From positions 81,530 to 145,529 of the forward strand of contig JAJJLU010000331.1 in NCBI GenBank assembly GCA_023807065.1: a DNA stretch of 64,000 nucleotides, given 5' to 3'. Of this stretch, positions 42,274 to 52,511 are shown one piece after another. The notes under the pieces are model-generated. The model worked only from the letters and a program-made list of their open reading frames with translations. It did not search any database and was not told where the DNA came from. Made by a program: the position numbers and the translations under genes. Each line of letters begins with the position of its first letter. The stretch's first letter is position 1. This DNA comes from Isotricha intestinalis (lineage: Eukaryota > Ciliophora > Litostomatea > Vestibuliferida > Isotrichidae).

Positions 42274-44526
42274 TTAATTTAAATTATTTATATTATTCTT
42301 TATTGGATTTAGTTTGTATATTTTTAATTTATCAGGAGAAGGAGTTAAAGGATGATTATTTAAATTTTTAATAAGTTTAATTGGACTTAAATAACTTTTT
42401 AAATTAGATGGTTTTAATATTTTTTCATTATCGTTATTTTGAGTGAGTGAAAAAGAATTTAAAATTTTTCTTTCTTTAGTTTTATTTTTTTGATTATTTA
42501 TTAAATTTGCTAAAGTAGGAAAAAAATTTTTCTTTTTTGGAGTTTGAATATTTGATTTTTTAAATAGAGAAATAATATTAAAAGATGAACTTGTACTTAT
42601 TTCTTTTATTTTCTTCATGAAATTATCTTCAAATGAAAAATTACTTTTATCTGAAGTTTTAGATATATTTGGATTAAATTGTAGATATGAACTTTTATTT
42701 TCTGTATTTAAATATAAAAGATTATTATTTCTATAACTTGTTTTTTTTAAAGAAAATAATTTTTCTAATGAATTATTATAAGATTTCCTAGATTGATTTA
42801 TATTATTTTGAATTGAAGATATATTAAATATTGTTGTTTTTAATCTTGGAATATTTTTTGGAGAAAAATTATTTAATTTTTCTTTTTTTGTTTTTTCTTG
42901 GTTTTTTGATTGAATTATTATATAATTTTTTAAACTATTAATTATTGAGTCTAATCTATTTTTTGAATGAAATTTAAATTTTTCTAAAATTGAAGGGTTA
43001 TCTTCTAAAATCTTTTGAAAATTAAAAGAATGAATTTTATATATTTTCGTTTTATCTTTTAATGCTTTTATTGAAAATAAATTTGGTAAATTAAAATATA
43101 AAAGTTCACAACCACAAAAATCATATTTATTAAGAGTTATAATTTTTAATATTTCTTTATTTGAATTATCGTCTTTTCCAAGAAAATAAAGATAATCATT
43201 TTTATAATTAAAATTTTTTCTATTAATAATAAAAGAAATTAAATTATCAATTGTTTCTTTATTATATTTTATAGTTAACAATACTTCTCCTTCTCTAATA
43301 AGATAAATATATTCTAAATAATCATTTGATTCTTTATTAATAATTTCTCCTTTTGAATATTCACAATATTGAAATTGTTCATAAAAAAATTTTTGAAAAT
43401 AAGAATATCTAAATTGTTTAAATAATGAAGTATAATTTAAAAAAGCGGCTTCATTTCCTATTATTCTTATTTTTTCTTCTTCAATATATTTATGTAATAT
43501 TTCAGAAGAAAAAGAAATTAATTTACATTCAGTGTTTGATATTGCTGTTTCAATATATTTTCCTTTTTCTTCTTTTCCAATAATTTCTCCTTCTTTATCA
43601 ATAACATAATTTATTTCTTTATAAATGTTTACTGTTTTAATTTTAGTGTCATCTATTAAAAAAGTATAATATGAAAGAAGATAATTATTTATAAGTTTAT
43701 TTTCTAAATTCTTTTTAATTATTTCTTTTATTTTAGTTAAGTTATCGATATTAAATTCAATTTTTATTCCAAAATCTTGAATTAAATCTAATAAACATAA
43801 ATTCAATAATTCATGTATTTTATTTAATTCTTTTAATTCAAATTGATATGTATTTCTCCTTAAATTCACTTGTAAATTTTGTTCAATTATATAATCTTCA
43901 TATAATAATTTAAATGCAATAAAAGAAATAATAAATCTATCTTTATAATGTATTGGAAAATTTTTATAATTATTTTTTAATGTTTTAAGAAAAATGTCTT
44001 TTTCATTTTTTTTTTGTAAATTTATCAAATATTTAAAATAATTAAATCCACTCATTTTAACTTCTTCAACACTTAAATTTCTTATTTCAACTTCTCCTTT
44101 TACTAATAAATATAATATTTGAGATTTATCATCTTTTCTGCATATTATTTTATTTTTCTTTAAATCATTTACAGTGATAAAAGAAGTTAAAGCTAAAAAT
44201 AAATTTTTAATTTTATCATCATTTAATCTAAATAAACTTAAATAATTATGTAATTGACTTTTCATAAAGAAAGATAAAATAAAAGGAATTTCTTCTTGAT
44301 TATGTTTTGTTTTTTTTAAAACAAAAAGTAAAGTTTCAATATCATAATCTAAATTTTTATATTCTTCACTAAGATATTTTTTAATATTATTTAACCCTTT
44401 AAGAGTACTATGATGAGTAATTAAATTGGACTTAATTGAAAAAGAATTTTGTGAAATTTCAATATCTTTAAGAAAAGAATTTGAAACTTCTAAATCAGGT
44501 AGTTTTTTTGTTGTTTGATTACTCAT
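42274..44526 (-). CDS. protein with two cyclic-nucleotide-binding domains
   Basis: A 750-residue protein. A first cNMP-binding-like beta barrel begins near residue 105 (KNKIICRKDDKSQILYLLVKGEVEI), is interrupted by a long insertion, and resumes near 300-360. The second lies at about 370-510 (YSKGEIINKESNDYLEYIYLIREGEVLL, later DFCGCELLYF). There is no kinase domain and no channel transmembrane segment. The C-terminal 220 residues are basic and Ser-rich, probably disordered. Such stand-alone double-domain proteins are common in ciliates and may sense cAMP or cGMP. The phosphate-binding FGE motif is not clean in either domain, so ligand binding is uncertain. Start at the ATG at 44526. Confidence 0.75.
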   Translation of the reverse strand: MSNQTTKKLPDLEVSNSFLKDIEISQNSFSIKSNLITHHSTLKGLNNIKKYLSEEYKNLDYDIETLLFVLKKTKHNQEEIPFILSFFMKSQLHNYLSLFRLNDDKIKNLFLALTSFITVNDLKKNKIICRKDDKSQILYLLVKGEVEIRNLSVEEVKMSGFNYFKYLINLQKKNEKDIFLKTLKNNYKNFPIHYKDRFIISFIAFKLLYEDYIIEQNLQVNLRRNTYQFELKELNKIHELLNLCLLDLIQDFGIKIEFNIDNLTKIKEIIKKNLENKLINNYLLSYYTFLIDDTKIKTVNIYKEINYVIDKEGEIIGKEEKGKYIETAISNTECKLISFSSEILHKYIEEEKIRIIGNEAAFLNYTSLFKQFRYSYFQKFFYEQFQYCEYSKGEIINKESNDYLEYIYLIREGEVLLTIKYNKETIDNLISFIINRKNFNYKNDYLYFLGKDDNSNKEILKIITLNKYDFCGCELLYFNLPNLFSIKALKDKTKIYKIHSFNFQKILEDNPSILEKFKFHSKNRLDSIINSLKNYIIIQSKNQEKTKKEKLNNFSPKNIPRLKTTIFNISSIQNNINQSRKSYNNSLEKLFSLKKTSYRNNNLLYLNTENKSSYLQFNPNISKTSDKSNFSFEDNFMKKIKEISTSSSFNIISLFKKSNIQTPKKKNFFPTLANLINNQKNKTKERKILNSFSLTQNNDNEKILKPSNLKSYLSPIKLIKNLNNHPLTPSPDKLKIYKLNPIKNNINNLN

Positions 44527-44816
44527 AAATATTTAAAAAAATTCAAATTTAAATTTCTTTATATTTTCAAATTTAAATAGTTAAATAAAATATTTTAAAG
44601 AAAGAAGAATAATTTTTTAATTTATGAATAATAAAAGCCTATTTATTCTATAGGGAATAATTTATTTTTACAATAATAATTATATATGACACAATAATAT
44701 AAAATGAGTATTAATAAATTAGACAAAGAATAATTTATTGAATAATACAAAATTATAATATTTATATATTCATTTACATAAAAATAATTTCGATAAATCA
44801 AAAAAATTAAAAAAAA

Positions 44817-46655
44817 TCAATTAAAATTTTCTCTCCAACTTCCATTATCATTATCATTAATATTACCGTAATTATAATTATTATTATTATAACAATTATT
44901 ATAATTATAATTATTATTATATCCACCTCTACTATTATATCCTCTATTATTATATCTTCCTCTCCCATAATTTTTCTTATGAAAATTCCCATTATTCCCA
45001 TTATTATTATTATTAATATTATTATTATATTTTTTTTTCTTATATTCTCCATTAAAATAAAACTGCTCAAAATTTTCGTGATCATACTTAATTAAAAAAT
45101 CTGGGATTTCTTGTTTAGCTTTTTTCATTTCTTTAACTAAATCTTCAGCAATGACTTTATTTTTATCATTATAAAAAGAAATAGCCATTCCTTTATTTCC
45201 TACTCTTCCAGTTCTTCCAATTCGATGAATATAATCTTCAATATTTTTAGGCATATCAAAATTAAAAACATAACTTACATTAGGGAAATCTAAACCTCTA
45301 CTTGCAACATCTGTTGCTATTAATATTGGAACTTCACCATTTGAAAATAATTTTATTGCTTCTTGTCTTTGATTTTGAGGTTTATCACCATGAATTGCCA
45401 AAACATTATAATTTCTTCTTGATAAAAAATTTTCCAAATTATCAACTGATTTTTTTGTCTCTAAAAATATTATTGCATTTCCTTTTATTTGCTGAAATAT
45501 TTCATGTAATTTTATTATTTTATCATTATCTTCTACATAATAAATTTTCTGTATTACATTTTCATTTAAATTATATTCATTATTATCTATGTTATTTTTA
45601 TTTGAAATTAAATAACATTCTTCTCTCATAAATTTCTTAGAAATTTCAATGACATTTTTTGGTATAGTAGCACTAAACATATAATTAATTCTATTGTTTT
45701 TATCAGGCATTTGACTATTAAAAATAATATCATTAATTTGATGTTCAAATCCCATATCAAGCATTCTATCACTTTCATCAATTACTAAATATTTAATTAA
45801 TTTTAAATATAAAAATCTTTTTTCAATTAATTCTATTATTCTTCCTGGAGTTCCAATAATAATATCACAACCTTGTTTTAAATCTCTTATTTGATTATCT
45901 AATTTAACTCCTCCATAACAACGAGAAACAATAATTCCAGTTTTAAAACAAACTTTTCTTGCTTCTTTAAATATTTGTTCCGCTAATTCTCTTGTTGGAA
46001 CTAATATTAACATTATTGGATATGAACAAGATAAATTATAATTTGAATTTGTTTTTAAATATATATTATCTTCTTTTGGAGGACCTTCTTTTAACATTAA
46101 ATTGATTAAAGGAATTAAAAATGCTATTGTTTTACCTGAACCTGTTTGAGCACAACCTAAACAATCTTTTTTATTTAATATAAATGGTATTATTATTTGT
46201 TGAATTGGTGTCATTAAATCATAATTTAATTTCTCTAAATTTACTTTTATGTGTTCATCAAAGGAAATTTCATTAAATGATTTTTTAGGTTTTTGTGGAA
46301 TTTCTTCATTGTTTAAATATACTTTTATTTCATTTGATTTTTGAAGAGATTCAAAATCAAAATTTGATTTCTTTTTTAAGTTTTCTATATGTTCTTTATA
46401 AAATAATGAATCTTCTTGTAATAAATTTACATTTGTATATCCTTTTCTTTCATAACGATAATGCCATTGAGTTTCATTTGGATCTTTTAAAAATATTCTG
46501 TGTTTAGGAGGAGTATTATTTTTTTTTTCTGGATTTTGAAAATTTTGATTTTCTTTCTTTTCATTTGTTAAATCCTCCTTTTTTTGATTTAATTTACTGT
46601 TGAAAAACATTGGTTTTTCTAAAAGAATATATTTAGATTCTTTTTTTTGTTCCAT
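44817..46655 (-). CDS. DEAD-box RNA helicase, Ded1/DDX3-like
   Basis: A 612-residue protein with all main motifs of the family: the Q motif (MTPIQQ, near residue 148), Walker A (AQTGSGKT, 169-176), PTRELAEQ (220s), GG and TPGRI (270s), motif II, SAT (FSATIP, 327-332), RGLDFP and HRIGRTGR. Motif II reads DESD (293-296) in place of DEAD. The best overall match is the Ded1/DDX3/Vasa group (DRMLDMGFEHQI). The C-terminus is rich in Gly, Arg, Tyr and Asn (YGRGRYNNRGYNSRGG) like RGG tails. It should unwind RNA using ATP, in translation initiation or RNP remodelling. The N-terminal 130 residues are charged and variable. Start at the ATG at 46655. Confidence 0.92.
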   Translation of the reverse strand: MEQKKESKYILLEKPMFFNSKLNQKKEDLTNEKKENQNFQNPEKKNNTPPKHRIFLKDPNETQWHYRYERKGYTNVNLLQEDSLFYKEHIENLKKKSNFDFESLQKSNEIKVYLNNEEIPQKPKKSFNEISFDEHIKVNLEKLNYDLMTPIQQIIIPFILNKKDCLGCAQTGSGKTIAFLIPLINLMLKEGPPKEDNIYLKTNSNYNLSCSYPIMLILVPTRELAEQIFKEARKVCFKTGIIVSRCYGGVKLDNQIRDLKQGCDIIIGTPGRIIELIEKRFLYLKLIKYLVIDESDRMLDMGFEHQINDIIFNSQMPDKNNRINYMFSATIPKNVIEISKKFMREECYLISNKNNIDNNEYNLNENVIQKIYYVEDNDKIIKLHEIFQQIKGNAIIFLETKKSVDNLENFLSRRNYNVLAIHGDKPQNQRQEAIKLFSNGEVPILIATDVASRGLDFPNVSYVFNFDMPKNIEDYIHRIGRTGRVGNKGMAISFYNDKNKVIAEDLVKEMKKAKQEIPDFLIKYDHENFEQFYFNGEYKKKKYNNNINNNNNGNNGNFHKKNYGRGRYNNRGYNSRGGYNNNYNYNNCYNNNNYNYGNINDNDNGSWRENFN

Positions 46656-46791
46656 TTTAGTAATTTTTAAAATAATATGATATTTGATTAATAATTATTA
46701 TTTTATTTTATTAATTATTTTTTATTAATTTTTTTAAGGTTGATTATATTATTTTTTAATAAGTTCTTTATTAACAATTGAATTAATTAAA

Positions 46792-47445
46792 ATGTCAATT
46801 TATTTTAAAAATGACTTGTCTTTTAATTTCATTTATAATAAAAAGAAAAAGATGGTTAAAATTCCAGCATATAAACTTATTAAAGATATTGCACAATATG
46901 TGAAAATAGTTTATAATCTTCCTAGAGATTCAAAAGTTTTTTTATATTATAATAATTCAAATCTTAATTATTATCAAAATAAAACTGTAGGTATATTTTT
47001 TAAGCAAAATAAAGTGTTTATTAAAGTTGAAGTAATAATTCCAGAAGAATATGAAGAAAATAAATTAAAATGTCATAATTGTAGTATTCATGAAATAAAA
47101 TATTTTTGTAGGGATTGTAATTTAAATTTATGTGATCAATGTAAATCAGATGAATTGCATTTTACTCATAAATTTATTCCAATAAATTTAGAGGATTTAT
47201 TAAATGGAGTTTATTATTATATTATTGTATTACAAAATGAAATCAATGAAAAAAAAAATCCAAAATTAAATAATTTTTATAAAGATTTAGAAAATCTTTC
47301 TTCTCAAATTAATGATGAATTTAATAAATCAAAGAAAAAAATGAATATAGATGAATTTATGAATTATTTTAATATATTAAAAAAAAAAGAAGAACAAATT
47401 AATGAAGTTTCTATTTTTGATGATAATATGGAAAATAAAGGATAA
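46792..47445 (+). CDS. small protein with ubiquitin-like region and B-box
   Basis: A 217-residue protein. Residues about 1-80 look like a beta-grasp or ubiquitin-like domain (FNFIYNKKKKMVKIPAYKLI, then helix, then LYYNNSNL and FIKVEVII). A single B-box-type zinc finger follows at about 93-127 (KCHNCSIHEIKYFCRDC, LCDQCKSDELHFTH). The last 90 residues form a helical, probably coiled-coil tail. It may act as a small adaptor in ubiquitin signalling, but no partner can be named. The gene is divergent from the helicase, with about 135 bases between starts. No continuation past the TAA was convincing. Confidence 0.68.
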   Translation: MSIYFKNDLSFNFIYNKKKKMVKIPAYKLIKDIAQYVKIVYNLPRDSKVFLYYNNSNLNYYQNKTVGIFFKQNKVFIKVEVIIPEEYEENKLKCHNCSIHEIKYFCRDCNLNLCDQCKSDELHFTHKFIPINLEDLLNGVYYYIIVLQNEINEKKNPKLNNFYKDLENLSSQINDEFNKSKKKMNIDEFMNYFNILKKKEEQINEVSIFDDNMENKG

Positions 47446-48039
47446 ATTATATTCTTATGTTTTATTTTAATAAAGAAAAAAATTGGTTAAAAAAGAATTT
47501 TTATAAAATTATAATTTTAAACTTAAAAAATATATATTTTAAATATAAAAGTTTTAAAACAAAAAGAAATAAAATATTCAAACATAATATTTATAAATTA
47601 GAAATAAAATTATCTCAAAAAAATATTCTTAAATTAATTATTATTATTTAAATTAAATAAATGAAATTAAAATATAATTTTTATTTTTTTTTAATTTCCC
47701 ATCATTTAAATATTTTATGGATTAAAAAATAAGTTTAAAATCCAGAAATTAATGAATTATAAAAATAAGTATTTTATATATAAAATTATATTCTCTCATT
47801 TAAATAAAGAAAATATAAATCAAATCGATAATCATGATATTAATATTTAGATAAAATTTAGATTAATTGATTAATAATCATAAAGGTTTATTATATATTC
47901 AATGAATAGATTATTTAAAATAAACTCTAATAAAACTTTATCATTAATATTAATTATAAAAAAAAATATAATTCAAAAAATTCTTCACATTAAAAATGTT
48001 TTTTAATTTTAAACTATTCATGAAATAAATAAAGGGTAT
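47446..48039. other. intergenic spacer
   Basis: About 600 bases of A/T-rich DNA between convergent genes. A 64-codon frame at 47457-47651 is made almost wholly of Lys, Ile, Asn, Phe and Tyr and is not convincing. Nothing else was seen. Confidence 0.4.
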
Positions 48040-50793
48040 CTATTCATTCTTCTTTTCATTAATATTTTCAGGAGTTTTTTTCATTTGTTTATAAAATCCA
48101 ACAATTTGTTTAGGTATTTCTTCAAGGACTTGACTAGCTAACAAAGAAGGATTATCTTTATATTTATTAAAAGGAACAAATTTAACAATATCTCTATCAG
48201 TTTCAATATCATCATCTAAAATTTCCATATTTTGAAAATTTGCATATCCAATTCCAATAATAATTATACTAACAGGTAATTTAACACATTTTTGAATTTC
48301 TTCAATTGTTTCTTCAATATCATCAATAAGACCATCAGTTAATATCATTAATATTTTATAATCTAAAATATTATTTTTATCAATATTTTTATTTGAAAAT
48401 ATTTCTTGGAAAACAGGAGCTAATTTTGTTGGTTCTAATAATTTAATTTTATTTAAGCATTCTCTATATGTTTTTAATACTCCTTTTATTTCATATATTT
48501 TTGGATTATCATTACGAAAATTAATTGGAAAACATTTTTGATTTAAATTGGACATAGATTCTACTTCAGCATTAAATCCATATACTGGAAATAATCTTTC
48601 ATTATCATAAAATGCTACTATATCTCCACATGCTTTAATTGCTCTTTCATAATCATTTCCTATTAATTTTTCTTCATCATTATTATTATTATTAGCTTCT
48701 TCATTATTATTATTATTACCGTCAATAAGACAATTATTATTTTGTAAATCAACTGATTGATTTTGATTAATTTGATTTAAACTTGGTAAATCCAAATTAT
48801 ATTGATTATTATTATAATTATTATTGATATTATAGTTATTACTTTTATTTAGATTATTGTTTAAATCAATATTATTTTTAATATCATTTAAATTAATAGT
48901 TTGTTTTACATTATTAATACTATAACTTTTTTCTAAATCAGCAGAAGAAATAACATTATTAATACTCATTTTCAAACTATTAATATCTAAACAATGATAA
49001 GAAGTTTCTTCATGTGGATCACCATTTGATTCAGAAAAATCAATAGCAATTGTTAAACTAATTCTAACTCCAGCTTTTAAATAATCTAAAAATGTAGGAA
49101 TATTATGAATCTTATTATTTAGTATTATTGTATAATACATATCTGGATTAAAATATATTTTAAAAGTACATATATTTTTCATTGACTCTAAATCTGTTTC
49201 ATAAGAATAAAATTCTTGAAGTTTGTTATTGACAAAAATAAATTTTATTGGGCCGTTTATTAAATAACATGGTATTTTTACATTACTTGTTCCAAATCTT
49301 ATTATATTACTTTGATATAAAAGTTGATTGTCTTTTGTTGTAATTTTATAAAAAAATAAATTTTTGTCAATAACCAAATTTAATTCATTTTTCATAGAAA
49401 AATTAATTTCTAAAATTTGAGTACTTGCATTTTGAAATTTTTCAGCTTTAATTAAAAAAGTTTCTTCTCTTGAAGATTCTAAAATTTTTTTAAAAGTAGA
49501 ATTTTTAGAACCAACAATACATCCCATTGTAGTTTTAATATTATAATTTTTAGAATTATTATTCTTTTTTATTTCAAATTCTAATTTTTGTTCTTTTTCA
49601 AAATAATAATCTAAAATTAAAGAAGTTGGAAAAGTAATATTATTTTCATCTTTAACTTCAACTGTGTCTGTTTGTAAAAATTCTTTTTTTCCTTTAATAT
49701 ATTGATATGAATTAAGAATATATTTATTATTCTTTTCAACAGAATTAATTGAAATTTTTAAATTTATTTTTTCTTTTGGTTCTTCAACAGCTCCTTTTAA
49801 ATTTTGATTATCTTTATCTAGTAATATTTGATTAGATGATTCTTCATTAATATCACGAAAATATTTTTTTTCATTAATTTTTATAAATTCTTGATGAACT
49901 TCATTATAATGATTAAGTAATGTTTGAGAACCTTGATAATCACATAATAACATAGATCTTTTACTTAAATTAACTAATTTTATTGTTCTTTTTGTACTAA
50001 ATTTAATAAATTCTTCAAGAACATCTTCATAATATTCTTCATCAGAATCTTGATTTGAATTTTTATTATTACGAAAAAATTCTTCAATAGTAAATTTTCT
50101 TTTATAAAAAGGTTGTTCATAACCAACTCTTTTAAAATGTAATTCAAAACTAGGTCCCAAAAATTCAATTGGAACTTGACCTTCTTCGGTTTCTACGCTT
50201 TTGCAAGAATAATTATTTGTTATTGTTTTACTTTTATAAATAATATTATCATTGTTTAATATATAATAATAAAAATTATTTTTTTCTTTTGTTAAATCAG
50301 GTGTAATTGAAAATATAATTTGAAATTTAAAATTTATTGAAGTTTTTTCACATTTTGCATTCACAGTATAATTTTCTGGTTCTTTTGAAGAAATTAAAAT
50401 ATTATTTATTTTATTGGTGATAATATCATAAAAAGAAAAAGAAACTGGAAAAACATTTTTATTTCTATGAATCAATAAAATAAAATTTTCTTCTTCATTT
50501 GCTACATTTAAATCTATTCTTATTTTATCCATTACTAATTCATTTGTTTCAACACAACGAACTTTCTGAGAACTACTAATTAATATTTTTTGATTATTTT
50601 TTTGTAAAGAAAATAATTCTGTTTGATAAATACAAGTTTGTTTACATTTATTTATTGAAATTGTAATTATGAATCTTAGATTTTTTTCTATATAATCATA
50701 TTCTTTTTTTTGAATTTTTCCGTCAATAATACATAAATTTTCATATTCTTTTATTGCATATTTTTGTGAATCATATAATACTTTATTACCCAT
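48040..50793 (-). CDS. copine-family protein (C2-like plus vWA)
   Basis: A 917-residue protein. The N-terminal 560 residues contain beta-rich segments in the place of copine C2 domains, longer and more divergent than usual, with no clear set of Ca-binding Asp. The C-terminal vWA (copine) domain runs about 590-900. Its marks are the metal-ion site TIAIDFSESNGDP, YERAIKACGDIVAFYDNERLFPVYGF, ILMILTDGLIDD, PVSIIIIGIGYANF and RDIVKFVPF. All match copines such as CPNE3. An Asn-rich insertion of about 90 residues splits the domain between its first strand and the ERAIKACG helix. Copines are phospholipid-binding proteins of membranes. Start at the ATG at 50793. Confidence 0.87.
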   Translation of the reverse strand: MGNKVLYDSQKYAIKEYENLCIIDGKIQKKEYDYIEKNLRFIITISINKCKQTCIYQTELFSLQKNNQKILISSSQKVRCVETNELVMDKIRIDLNVANEEENFILLIHRNKNVFPVSFSFYDIITNKINNILISSKEPENYTVNAKCEKTSINFKFQIIFSITPDLTKEKNNFYYYILNNDNIIYKSKTITNNYSCKSVETEEGQVPIEFLGPSFELHFKRVGYEQPFYKRKFTIEEFFRNNKNSNQDSDEEYYEDVLEEFIKFSTKRTIKLVNLSKRSMLLCDYQGSQTLLNHYNEVHQEFIKINEKKYFRDINEESSNQILLDKDNQNLKGAVEEPKEKINLKISINSVEKNNKYILNSYQYIKGKKEFLQTDTVEVKDENNITFPTSLILDYYFEKEQKLEFEIKKNNNSKNYNIKTTMGCIVGSKNSTFKKILESSREETFLIKAEKFQNASTQILEINFSMKNELNLVIDKNLFFYKITTKDNQLLYQSNIIRFGTSNVKIPCYLINGPIKFIFVNNKLQEFYSYETDLESMKNICTFKIYFNPDMYYTIILNNKIHNIPTFLDYLKAGVRISLTIAIDFSESNGDPHEETSYHCLDINSLKMSINNVISSADLEKSYSINNVKQTINLNDIKNNIDLNNNLNKSNNYNINNNYNNNQYNLDLPSLNQINQNQSVDLQNNNCLIDGNNNNNEEANNNNNDEEKLIGNDYERAIKACGDIVAFYDNERLFPVYGFNAEVESMSNLNQKCFPINFRNDNPKIYEIKGVLKTYRECLNKIKLLEPTKLAPVFQEIFSNKNIDKNNILDYKILMILTDGLIDDIEETIEEIQKCVKLPVSIIIIGIGYANFQNMEILDDDIETDRDIVKFVPFNKYKDNPSLLASQVLEEIPKQIVGFYKQMKKTPENINEKKNE

Positions 50794-50852
50794 TTATATA
50801 AAAAGAATAAATATATATTATTTTTTATTATGTTTTATTTAAATTAAAATAT

Positions 50853-51359
50853 TTATGTAAAGGATTTATATATATTTAGATTTGTTTTTATTTTTTTATT
50901 TTTTTTGAAATAATCTATTAAACTATATTTAGAAGGTTTTATATAAGGGAAATCTAAATAAATATTTCTCACATTTCTTGAAACCACTTTATTTTTTCTA
51001 AAAATTTGAATATTCGATTTTTGATTGTTTTGTTTTGGGATTGAATTTTGTGTGTTAAAACTTTTAAAAACATTTTTATTCTTTGAAAGAGTTATATATT
51101 TAATATTTGGAACAACACTTTTAGACAAGTTTTTAATATAAGAATGTTTAAATTTATTATAATTTTGCATTATATAAACTTTAGGAGAAGGATAAATTGT
51201 ATTTTGAATTTCTAAACCATAATATGTTTTAGTTGGATTGATTTGGATTCTTGGTCCACAATTTGAATATTTATATTTAGAATTAAAAAAAGTTCTAAAA
51301 GGATTAATTTTAATAAGTTCTGAATCAAAAGTTGAATGTTGAAATAAATTAACTTTCAT
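50853..51359 (-). CDS. hypothetical basic protein
   Basis: A 168-residue frame with ATG start and stop. It is basic and rich in Lys, Asn, Ser, Tyr and Phe, with recurrent short blocks (NPFRTFFNSKYKY, NPTKTYYGLEI, YPSPKVYIMQ). No domain, signal peptide or membrane span. Codon use is normal for the window. It lies between the copine and a propeller-like gene, all on the minus strand. Possibly a small cytoskeleton-associated protein, but that is guesswork. Confidence 0.5.
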   Translation of the reverse strand: MKVNLFQHSTFDSELIKINPFRTFFNSKYKYSNCGPRIQINPTKTYYGLEIQNTIYPSPKVYIMQNYNKFKHSYIKNLSKSVVPNIKYITLSKNKNVFKSFNTQNSIPKQNNQKSNIQIFRKNKVVSRNVRNIYLDFPYIKPSKYSLIDYFKKNKKIKTNLNIYKSFT

Positions 51360-51444
51360 TAAAACAATTATACAAAATTAATTATTTTATTTTCTATGAA
51401 TTTTTATTATACTTTTTACTTAATTTTTTTCATATTTGATTTAA

Positions 51445-52359
51445 TTAAAAGTTAATATAAAATAAAATATCAGATAAAAAAATATATTTATTTCCTTTAA
51501 TATTTATTAAACCAGATTGTTTTTTAAGAGATTCTTTTTTTGTTATTTCTATAAAATTTTCACCATTAAAATCAACTTTACATTTTTTAATATAACTCTT
51601 AATAACATTACCCATTGGACTTTTTTTATATATTCCAAGTAGAAATTCATTATTATTAAAGATATTATCAATATTCCAAATATAAAAATCATCTTCCATT
51701 AAAATTTGATTTACAATGTAATAATTATTAATATTAATAATATTTAATTTCTTAAATGAACAAACACCAAGTAAATTTTCATTTATTAAACTCATTGAAA
51801 CATCATAAGGAATAGAAATATTTTTTATTTGATGAATTTTTTGACAAAAAGTAATATTATAAAAATTTAATTTATCAAAATATCCAATTACAAATTTTTC
51901 TCTATTTAATAAGAACATTGCATTTCCTCGCTCTCTAATTGAAGAAATAATTTGAAAATTATTATCATTAATTTTTTCATAAATAACCACACCAGAATCA
52001 ATTATAATATATTTATTTTCATTTATTTGTTCTATTGAAGATGGATATTTTGAAATAATTTTATATATTTTTTTAATTTCCATATTATCAATTAAAAAAA
52101 ATTGAATTGATTCAGTGTAAAAATCACTTATTGCAAATAAATTATTCGGAAAACAAAATGTATTATAAATATTCATTCCTAAATTTGCTTCTATTTCTTT
52201 TATTTCATTAAAAGAATCATCATAGAAAACTCCAAATTTTTTAACTTTTTTGGTTATTAAAGAAAAATATCCTCCTTCTTTTAATACCATAAAAAACACA
52301 AAATTTGTTTTATTTATTTTATCAAGATTTTCATTTATTAATTCATCATTATTTATCAT
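51445..52359 (-). CDS. beta-propeller-like protein of unknown function
   Basis: A 304-residue protein made of repeating beta-strand blocks of about 40 residues, such as KYIIIDSGVVIYEK, KFVIGYFDKLNFYN and NLLGVCSFKKLNIINI. This resembles the divergent WD40-like propellers seen in the B-box/WD40 proteins of this window, but without zinc fingers and without clear GH or WD dipeptides. It could be the propeller half of such a protein whose N-terminal domain was lost, or an independent scaffold. No upstream exon with zinc-binding Cys was seen. Confidence 0.6.
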   Translation of the reverse strand: MINNDELINENLDKINKTNFVFFMVLKEGGYFSLITKKVKKFGVFYDDSFNEIKEIEANLGMNIYNTFCFPNNLFAISDFYTESIQFFLIDNMEIKKIYKIISKYPSSIEQINENKYIIIDSGVVIYEKINDNNFQIISSIRERGNAMFLLNREKFVIGYFDKLNFYNITFCQKIHQIKNISIPYDVSMSLINENLLGVCSFKKLNIININNYYIVNQILMEDDFYIWNIDNIFNNNEFLLGIYKKSPMGNVIKSYIKKCKVDFNGENFIEITKKESLKKQSGLINIKGNKYIFLSDILFYINF

Positions 52360-52511
52360 TTAATGTAAATTTAATTAAAATAATATATATATATTAATTT
52401 ATTATATATTTTTATTTTTAATGATTAAAAATAATTTTAAATTTAAATTGTTTCATCCAAAATAGAATTAAAAATGAATTAAATGTTTATATTAAAAAAA
52501 GTTATATAATT

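Noticed and set aside
44807..45085. 92-residue frame of almost pure Ile, Met and Val
   Set aside because: It is a frame-shifted shadow of the Asn/Gly-rich tail of the helicase gene.
45302..45631. 109-residue plus-strand hydrophobic frame
   Set aside because: Antisense to the conserved helicase core. Leu/His-rich shadow composition.
47457..47651. 64-codon frame after the small B-box gene
   Set aside because: Only Lys, Ile, Asn, Phe, Tyr and Leu codons, as expected of random A/T-rich DNA. No splice site links it to the gene before it.
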